DNA from: Desulfobacula sp.
Lineage (GTDB): Bacteria > Desulfobacterota > Desulfobacteria > Desulfobacterales > Desulfobacteraceae
Assembly (NCBI GenBank): GCA_012031875.1
Contig: JAAUSZ010000005.1
Coordinates: 1-50,471, forward strand
DNA length: 50,471 nt
Direction of reading: 5' to 3'
Shown here in pieces: positions 43,728 through 50,471 of this stretch (its first letter is position 1; each line of letters begins with the position of its first letter). The notes beneath the pieces are model-generated. The model saw nothing but the letters and a program-made list of their open reading frames with translations, had not been told where the DNA came from and did no database searches. The position numbers and the translations under genes are program-made.

Positions 43728-46700
43728 TATACCCAAAGATTGTTGCCATCAAAACCGAAGCGTCATCATTATCCCGACAGATGGGTCACACAAGGCTTAT
43801 CTGACATCGCAGTTATACAAAGCCAAAAAAAGCCCGGTCGTATTGGTATTGAAAGATGCGCGTACGGCCCGGAATTTATGGAAGAACTGAAATTTTTCTT
43901 CCGGAAGGCAAGCTTGTTTTTTTTCCGGAGGTTCCGGTCCTTTCATCCAAATCCCTGTCCTATCTTAGAGAGATCTCCATCAAGAGGCTGGCCGCGTTAT
44001 CCCACATCATGGACTCACAAGCCCATCCTTTGCTGATCATTGCCACGGTGGACACGCTCATGCAGAAATTGATGCCAAGGGACAGCCTGAACGCTTTTGG
44101 CGAGCTGGTGATGGTGAATGAGGAATTGGACAGGGAGGCCCTTATTCTCAAACTTGAATCCGGAGGCTATTTACGAACTTCCCTGGTGGAAGATCCGGGA
44201 GAGTATTCCGTTCGGGGAGGGATTTTGGATATTTACTCCCCCGGGCGGACCCATCCGGTCCGGATAGAATTTTTTGGAGACCTTGTGGAGTCCATCCGGT
44301 ATTTTTCTCCCTATACCCAACGAGGCATTAAAGATATTTTCGAGTTTATCATCGGCCCTGCCAACGAAGCGGTTCTGACCAAGGAAGAACTGCCGCATAT
44401 TCTGGCCCGGTTGAGAGAGGCAGGAACTTCTGCCGGCCTTGATGCCTCAAAAGTTCGGGAATATGCCAATCTGATCCGGGAATCGGGCAGGTTTCCCGGC
44501 ATAGAAAGCATGCTTTCCATTGTTTATGAAAGCCTGGATACCTTGTTTGACTATATCCCGCCAAAAAGTTTCTGGATTCTGGATAATCCTGATGAACTTG
44601 GATCCTTTGCCGGTGAAGTTGAAAATAAGGCCGCCCTTTATTATAAAACAGCCGTGACCGAGAAAAGGATATGCGTTGAGCCTAAAACAGTTCTTCTCCA
44701 ATGGGACCGGGCCCAAGCGAATATCTTGTCCAATCAGCATACGGCTTTCCATCCGTTTCATCTGTCCCAGGTCCCATCCGAAGATGAACCCCCGGTGTTT
44801 TTATTTGAATACCAGGATAATCAGTCCCTTTCTTCACAATTGAAAAGAGAAGGCTTTAAAGATAATCCCTTATTGCCCCTGGCTGAATGGTTTAAGCATC
44901 ATGGGGCCGGGCAGACATTGTGTGTGCTGACCCAGGAATCCCAGGCCAAAAGACTGGTTTCCCTATTACAGCCCTACGGGTTGGAGCCCTTGCCCTGCAA
45001 ATCCTTTCCCATTGCGATGGAAAGCCCTCCCGGCATTTATTACCTGTTTGGAGAATTATCCTCCGGGTTTGTTCTGAAAGACCGGTCCCTGGCCCTTGTT
45101 ACGGAAAACGAGATTTTCGACAGAAAGAGAGTCCGGAGACAGGGATATTCAAAAAGGGATTTGAAAACCGAACTGATCGCGCCCGAAGAATTGAAAAACG
45201 GGGACATCATCGTTCACGCCGAACATGGCATCGGCCGGTATGAAGGACTGTGCAGCCTGACCATCGACAGAATCGTACAAGACTTTATTCTGATTGTCTA
45301 CCAGGATGATGATAAACTTTATCTGCCCGTAGACCGTATTGAGATGATCGGTAAATACATCGGTGTGGAAGGCTATGAACCTTTACTGGATAAGATCGGA
45401 TCCAAGGCCTGGATAAAATCCAAAGCCAAAGCCAGGGAGGAAGTTGAAAAGCTGGCGGCGGATTTATTGGACCTTTATGCCCAAAGAAAGGCCAATATCG
45501 GTTTTTCATTCAGCCGTCCGGACAATTATTATGATGATTTTGAAGCATCCTTTCCCTTTAAGGAAACACGGGACCAGTTAAAAGCCATTGATGATGTCCA
45601 ACTTGACATGGAATCCACCATTCCCATGGACAGGCTCGTCTGCGGCGACGTGGGATATGGAAAAACGGAAGTGGCCATACGAGCGGCGTTTAAAGCTGTC
45701 AATGACGGGAAACAGGTGGCCGTTGTCGTACCGACCACCATCCTTGCAGAACAGCACCTGTCTACTTTCAGGGAGCGGTTTTCCGGATACCCGGTCAATA
45801 TCGAATGCCTTTCCCGATTCAGATCCCGGAAGGAACAGGCCGGAATACTCAAGGCCATCAGTTCCGGTCTGACGGATATTGCCATCGGAACCCACCGGCT
45901 CTTGCAGAAAGATGTTGATTTCAAATCCCTCGGACTCCTGGTCATTGACGAGGAACAGCGCTTTGGGGTCAAACACAAGGAGAGCCTGAAAAAGAAAAGA
46001 AGCGCGGTGGATGTCCTTGCCTTGACGGCAACCCCCATCCCCCGGACCCTTCATCTCTCCCTGACGGGAATGAGGGATATCAGCGTCATCAAGACTCCCC
46101 CCGCGGACCGGCAACCCATTATTTCCTATATTTCAACATATGACGCTGCCATAGTCAAAGATGCCGTAAAACGGGAGCTATCCCGAAAAGGCCAGGTTTT
46201 TTATGTTCATAACAGCATTAAAACCATTTCAAAAATTTCTGAAAATCTTGCCGAGCTTGTTCCTGAGGCAAGGATCGGGATCGCTCACGGCAGGCTTTCG
46301 GAAACCGAACTTGAAAACGTGATACTTGAATTTATCAATTCCCGGATCGATGTTCTGGTTTGCACCACCATTATAGAATCCGGACTGGATATCCCTTCGG
46401 CCAACACCATGATCATCGACAAGACTGAAAATTTCGGGCTTTCCCAAATTTATCAGCTCCGGGGCCGTATCGGCCGGGGCGATCACCAGGCCTATGCCTA
46501 TCTTTTCATTTCCGATGAAACCCGGTTGACCAAGGACGCCCAAAAAAGATTGTCTGCATTGATGGAGTACAAAGATCTGGGTTCCGGATTTCAAATCGCC
46601 ATGAAGGATCTCCAGATCAGGGGCGCCGGAACTGCCTTGGGCGCTTCTCAATCCGGCCATATCGCGGCTGTGGGATATGATATGTTTTTAAAATTGCTGG

Positions 46701-47185
46701 ACCAGGCCGTTCATGATTTAAAAGGCGAAGAAACCATTGAACCGCTGGAGCCGGAAATTAACGCGGCCATGTCGTCGGGATTCCCCGAAGACTACATAGA
46801 ATCGGTTGAACAACGCCTGACCCTGTACCGGCGGCTCTCCAGAATCACCCTTATCTCAGACATCAATGATATGAAAAAAGAGCTTCTGGATCGGTATGGA
46901 AGATTGCCGAAAGAGGCGGAAAATATGCTCTTAAAAATCATGTTGCGGGTTTATTGTATCCAGGCAGGCATTCAGCGCCTTGATATTACGCCGGATGTAT
47001 TGACCCTGACCTTTTCCGGAAAGCACAGAAAAAAGCCTTTGAATATGTTGAACGGACAGCTTAAGGAGCTTTTTCCATTTGAATTCATCAAAAAAGACAC
47101 CATCCGGATTCAACTGGGCCGGAATAGAAATAATATTTCCAGAGCCCTCCTGGAAACGCGGAATATTCTGAAGGCCCTTGCTTAA
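43702..47185 (+). CDS. mfd: Transcription-repair coupling factor Mfd (two frameshifts near the start)
   Basis: Removes stalled RNA polymerase and recruits UvrA; about 1160 residues. In order: UvrB-like damage-recognition domain (TDGSHKAYLTSQLY, LVEDPGEYSVRGGILDIYSPG, RIEFFGDLVESIRYFSP); RNA-polymerase-interacting domain (GDIIVHAEHGIGRYEGL, YQDDDKLYLPVDRIE); translocase with Walker A GDVGYGKTEVA, DEEQ box VIDEEQRFGVKHKE, TATPIPRTL, ESGLDIPSANT and QLRGRIGRG; then the C-terminal UvrA-blocking domain. Two missing bases, near 43875 and 43900, break the frame; repair gives TAREFMEELKFFLPEGKL. The start at 43702 lies inside the end of prkA2 (26-base overlap) and is uncertain. Confidence 0.92.
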
Positions 47186-47249
47186 TCATCCATTCTTTCC
47201 CTAGCCCCCATGCCATGGCTATGAAAATTCCGGAATTTTTGGATAATCC

Positions 47250-47277
47250 TTTATATTTTCAAAAGATTTATTATAAT
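47250..47277 (+). promoter_or_regulatory. Candidate promoter for the cfa gene
   Basis: TTTATA (47250-47255), 16 bases, TATAAT (47272-47277), a perfect -10. It lies upstream of ATG 47344 and supports that start over the in-frame ATG at 47215, which would put this promoter inside coding sequence. Confidence 0.5.
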
Positions 47278-47343
47278 AGGCCAAACTTTTTAATAGCCTG
47301 TACAAAAAAACGTTTTTTCAATCTTCCGGGAAAGGCTAAAAAA

Positions 47344-48570
47344 ATGAAATCACTTCTAAAAAAAGAGTCCTTTTTTTTAAAAAAATTTATCGAAATCCTT
47401 GACCAGGGCATGATTCCTCTTGAAATCATTGATACCAATGGAAACCGGTTTTCCAGTGCCGGGGAGGAGGTAAAGTACAGGCTTCATATCAAGAATAAAA
47501 AATTTTTCCGCGCCCTTATTTCCCCCAATGCGTTATCCCTGGGAGAAGCCTATATCAAAGGGTATTTCGACATCTCGGGCAGTATTAAAGAATTGTATGA
47601 TATCGTGTGTGCCCGGTTGCTCCATAAAAACCAAAGAAAAAACCCGATTCAATCCATTGCAGGATTTTTTGTTAACCCCAAATTAAGGGAAAAAGAAAAT
47701 ATTGAATACCACTATGATGCCCCCAGTGAGTTTTACCGGCTATTTTTAGGAGAAACAATGGGATACACCTGTGGATATTATCCTGATGAAAAAACCGGCA
47801 TGGATGACGCCCAAATCGAGAAAATGGATATCATCTGCAGAAAACTCAGGCTCAAGCCGGATGAGGTTTTGCTGGATATAGGCTGCGGATGGGGTAATTT
47901 TGCGGTTTTTGCGGCAAGGCAATATGGGGTGAATGTGACAGGGATCACATTAAGCTCGGAACAGAAGGCCTATGCCGAGCGCTGGATTGAAAAAGAGGGG
48001 CTTTCCCGTAAAATTAAAATAAAAATCCAGAATTACAGGGATCTGGGTTCTGAGAGATTTGATAAAATTTCCTGTGTCGGGATGTCCGAGCATGTGGGGA
48101 AAAAAAATATGCCCGCGTTTTTTCAGACGGTCTATCGCTCTCTGAAAAAAGGCGGGCTTTTTATGCAGCATACCATCACCACCCATCAAAAACTTAAAAA
48201 AGGATATGAAAATACCTTTCTGAATAAATATATGTTCCCCGGCGGAGAGCTGATGCTTGAACAGGATCTCATTGATCTGGCCGCTTCTTCAGGGTTTGAA
48301 CTTTTAACTGCGGAAAATTTCCGGACCCATTATATTAAAACCCTGAATGACTGGATTATACGGATGGAAGAACAAAAAGACCTGATTTTGAAACTCATTT
48401 CAGATCGAATTTACCGCATCTACCATATTTTTTTTATTGGATCCCTGATTTCGTTCAGAGACAAAGAAATTTCTTTGTTCCAGAATTTATTTTATAAGAC
48501 AGACGATCAAAATACCGGAACAGAACACTTTATCAGCCCCTATTCAAGAAATGAAACCAGAATTGCCTGA
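47344..48570 (+). CDS. cfa: Cyclopropane-fatty-acyl-phospholipid synthase
   Basis: SAM-dependent enzyme that adds a methylene bridge to unsaturated acyl chains in membrane phospholipids. 408 residues from this start. The N-terminal lipid-binding part holds the family motif NALSLGEAYIKGYFD. The SAM site is LLDIGCGWGNFAVFAA (about 176-191), and the active-site region includes ENIEYHYDAPSEFYRLFLG, MGYTCGYY and VGMSEHVGKKN. AAAGG lies 8 bases before this ATG. An in-frame ATG at 47215 would add 43 residues, but it has no ribosome-binding site and includes promoter-like DNA. The gene overlaps the next by 20 bases. Confidence 0.9.
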   Translation: MKSLLKKESFFLKKFIEILDQGMIPLEIIDTNGNRFSSAGEEVKYRLHIKNKKFFRALISPNALSLGEAYIKGYFDISGSIKELYDIVCARLLHKNQRKNPIQSIAGFFVNPKLREKENIEYHYDAPSEFYRLFLGETMGYTCGYYPDEKTGMDDAQIEKMDIICRKLRLKPDEVLLDIGCGWGNFAVFAARQYGVNVTGITLSSEQKAYAERWIEKEGLSRKIKIKIQNYRDLGSERFDKISCVGMSEHVGKKNMPAFFQTVYRSLKKGGLFMQHTITTHQKLKKGYENTFLNKYMFPGGELMLEQDLIDLAASSGFELLTAENFRTHYIKTLNDWIIRMEEQKDLILKLISDRIYRIYHIFFIGSLISFRDKEISLFQNLFYKTDDQNTGTEHFISPYSRNETRIA

Positions 48571-50155
48571 TATTGAAAAATTTGAAAGGCTGGTGTTTCA
48601 GAAAAGGAATACCCTGGATCTTCTTTTGTCCTTTTCCCTTAAATTGCTTGAGGCAAGGCATGCAGGGATGCTGCTCGGCACCGACAAAACCTATTTTAAA
48701 TTCCTTCCGCCTGAAAAATGGGACAGGGGCGTCATGCATAAATTTGACGGCAAAGGAATTTCAGGCCTACTTTTCAAATATTTGGGAACCGCCATCGTTA
48801 AAAGAAAGGGGCTTTCCCCTGTCATGCTTTACAGGGAAACACAGTTCGGAGAAAAAAAAGAAAGCGACGGGATCATCTCCTTTGTGCTTCGAACCCACAG
48901 GGACTTCTATGAAAAAGGCCTCAAGATCATTATTATCGATCATTTACAAGACAGTCTCCAGGGTTCTGAAAAAGGGCTTGTTTTTTCAACCCATTCCTAT
49001 GACGGGAAGATATTCAGCCGTCTGCCCGGGCTGAGGATCAATACCGCCATTGTCCGTCAATTCCAGGCGAAAAACTTTCTTTCCGCCTATGTCCCGGATT
49101 ATGGCGCCATTGTTTTTAACACGATCAATGAAGGTCTGATACTCAATGAAGGCGATAATTTTGTGAATGGGGAAGAGTTAACCAAGCGGCTGGACATATT
49201 GATTACTGCCATTGAAATGGCTTCCATTGCCTATATCGGATCTGCAAAAGGCCGGCAGGCCGCGCATATTATATGGAGAAAGGAAAAAAATCTCAGGCGG
49301 ACGGCCCTGGAGTTAAAACAAAAAGCGATTCAATTAAATGCCCAGAAGGAGTATTTAAAAGCTGTCGGCGCGGTGGATGAACGCCAGCTCAATATGGAAG
49401 CCGTCAATATCTCCGACGGTGTCTATGCGTTTATGGATATGGTGGGGTCTGCCCGTATTCGAAAGAAATTCCAACCCAGGGATTATTTTCTGATATTGAA
49501 CCTCTGCCACCAGATTGCCGCCGATAATGCAAGCCGGTATGCCTGCAGGGTGGATAATTTTATAGGGGATTCCGTATTTCTGGTAAACGCCTCACCGTTT
49601 GACGAACCAGGCGTGCATTTACCGATAAGCCCCCATGAGCGGGTCATGCTGATGATTTTTGCCATTGCCTCGATTTTTAATGAAATCCGGCTGTTGATGT
49701 CGGGGCTGCATCCCATGGACAAAGGGGGCAGGGTTAAGGAATTGATTGACTGGGCAAGGATCAGTCTCGGTTTCAGGGCAGGGGTGGAAGTGGGCCCGGC
49801 AATGATCGGCCCCCTGGGAAGCCGGAAACGAAAAATTGTTACGGCCATCGGCAAGGCGGTAAACACTGCATCAAGATTGGAAAGCACCGGGATTCAAGAT
49901 GAGATTCACATCAGTGAGGAGGCCTTCTCCCTGATACGGGAGGCCTGTGTCACCCAGGATATACGAACCTTATGGAAAATTCTTCTGAAATCAGATTGTT
50001 TCAATAGCCGGAATGCTTCCGGGGCCTATTTTATCGATTGTTACAAGCAGTTCTTCAATATAAGCCAAGACGTGATCTACGAGAGAAAAAATATTGCCTA
50101 TAAGGAATTTTCAAAGGATATTTCCTTTATGGTCAAATGCATTTCAGATTCATAA
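48551..50155 (+). CDS. Class III adenylate/guanylate cyclase-like protein
   Basis: A 534-residue protein. The first ~260 residues are of unknown type and soluble. A short coiled coil (LRRTALELKQKAIQL) leads into a class III cyclase-like catalytic domain: a metal-binding Asp in YAFMDMVGSARI (about 290-300), a second in DNFIGDSVFLV (about 335), and the late AIGKAVNTASRLEST, which keeps the Asn and Arg of the transition-state pair. The two residues that usually select ATP (a Lys before the GD and an Asp before the final G) appear replaced by Asn and a hydrophobic residue. The start overlaps cfa by 20 bases, suggesting coupling. Confidence 0.72.
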   Translation: MKPELPDIEKFERLVFQKRNTLDLLLSFSLKLLEARHAGMLLGTDKTYFKFLPPEKWDRGVMHKFDGKGISGLLFKYLGTAIVKRKGLSPVMLYRETQFGEKKESDGIISFVLRTHRDFYEKGLKIIIIDHLQDSLQGSEKGLVFSTHSYDGKIFSRLPGLRINTAIVRQFQAKNFLSAYVPDYGAIVFNTINEGLILNEGDNFVNGEELTKRLDILITAIEMASIAYIGSAKGRQAAHIIWRKEKNLRRTALELKQKAIQLNAQKEYLKAVGAVDERQLNMEAVNISDGVYAFMDMVGSARIRKKFQPRDYFLILNLCHQIAADNASRYACRVDNFIGDSVFLVNASPFDEPGVHLPISPHERVMLMIFAIASIFNEIRLLMSGLHPMDKGGRVKELIDWARISLGFRAGVEVGPAMIGPLGSRKRKIVTAIGKAVNTASRLESTGIQDEIHISEEAFSLIREACVTQDIRTLWKILLKSDCFNSRNASGAYFIDCYKQFFNISQDVIYERKNIAYKEFSKDISFMVKCISDS

Positions 50156-50158
50156 AGA

Positions 50159-50471
50159 TTATGAGGGTGAGCGGATGAATTCAAGGGCATGTTTTTCAAG
50201 CTCGGCCATCAGTTTCTTAGTCCTGTCCCCTGGTTTTCCAGCACGGATTTTTGTTTTATCAATCTGAATTACGGGCACGATACATTTATTGGTTCCGCTG
50301 ATGAAGACCTCATCTGCAGCAAGAAGATGATCCAGGGGAATGGGTCCCTCTTCCGTCTTATATATTTTTGCGCCAGGGCCAAAATTGCCTGCCGTGTAAT
50401 ACCTTTCAGAACACCCTCTCCGGGCGTTACAAGAATATCCCCGAAAAAGGCAAATAAATTGCTGGTGGTTC
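50159..50471 (-). CDS. Class IV PLP aminotransferase, 3' part (frameshift; cut by window edge)
   Basis: C-terminal ~105 residues of a branched-chain/D-amino-acid aminotransferase-type protein. In reading order: TTSNLFAFFGDILVTPGEGV, LKGITRQAILALAQ, then after one missing A near 50368, KIYKTEEGPIPLDHLL, ADEVFISGTNKCIVPVIQID and a final LEFIRSPS. These correspond to the cofactor phosphate-binding region and the GT motif of the family. The N-terminal half and the catalytic Lys lie beyond the right edge. Substrate class (IlvE, D-amino acid or aminodeoxychorismate lyase) cannot be fixed. The stop is 3 bases from the stop of the converging cyclase-like gene. Confidence 0.8.
   Translation of the reverse strand, partial: NHQQFICLFRGYSCNARRGCSERYYTAGNFGPGAKIYKTEEGPIPLDHLLAADEVFISGTNKCIVPVIQIDKTKIRAGKPGDRTKKLMAELEKHALEFIRSPS

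Noticed and set aside
45529-46114. Two overlapping long minus-strand frames inside mfd
   Set aside because: Both lie opposite the highly conserved Mfd helicase motifs and carry no recognisable domain; they follow from codon bias of the true strand.
47215-47343. Upstream start for cfa at 47215
   Set aside because: No ribosome-binding site, AT-rich non-family N-terminus and a TATAAT box inside; ATG 47344 has AAAGG at good spacing.

Overview
The window looks like a chromosomal core segment of a strictly anaerobic Desulfobacterota bacterium (Desulfobacteria, possibly Desulfobacula/Desulfobacter-like). That placement is inference from protein style and gene sets: the nif3/zinc-ribbon/rnpB/ispD cluster, PrkA-DUF444-SpoVR, YdbH-YnbE-YdbL, and a SEC-C-tagged methionine aminopeptidase. 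I see no insertion sequence, prophage or CRISPR array. Base composition and codon style look even throughout.

Layout. 0-8.5 kb: a dynamin-like GTPase, a small unknown protein with an internal repeat, a response regulator and an HD-domain hydrolase, then a tightly overlapping run of SLOG-type protein, rhomboid protease carrying a DnaJ-C-like tail, and YdbH/YnbE/YdbL (envelope lipid transport). 8.5-21.1 kb: an unknown protein and recJ on the minus strand; nitroreductase, DUF4911-like, miaB and map on the plus strand; then a long minus-strand chain ribF-def-fmt-rsmB-rpe-MFS-radical SAM. 21.2-25.9 kb: two tRNA-Leu genes, a minus-strand trio (mini flagellar rod-like protein, LEA-type lipoprotein, NlpC/P60 hydrolase), an isochorismatase-like hydrolase, a secreted-protease-like protein, hisB and hisA. 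25.9-33.9 kb: dnaG-rpoD, a CAU tRNA, nif3, a coiled-coil zinc-ribbon protein, the RNase P RNA, an HPr-tailed unknown protein and ispD. 33.9-43.7 kb: a signal-less substrate-binding-like protein, an unusual MerR-like protein with a DDLSxLI repeat array, and the module prkA1-DUF444-spoVR-prkA2. 43.7-50.5 kb: mfd, cyclopropane-fatty-acid synthase, a class III cyclase-like protein and the 3' part of a class IV aminotransferase.

Sequence quality matters here. I count 21 single-base reading-frame breaks in 17 genes, mostly in or beside short homopolymers. They include essential genes (dnaG, rpoD, fmt, def, map), and the other frame restores the family sequence each time. 19 behave as a missing base and 2 as an extra base (hisB, prkA1). 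I treat them as assembly or read errors and annotate the rejoined genes with full spans.

The most novel-looking material is: the MerR-like protein with its DDLSxLI array beside the PrkA module; a possible two-state RNA hairpin over the prkA1 ribosome-binding site; the rhomboid-DnaJC fusion; the HPr-tailed protein downstream of rnpB; and the mini flagellar rod/lipoprotein/NlpC trio behind a sigma-54-like promoter.
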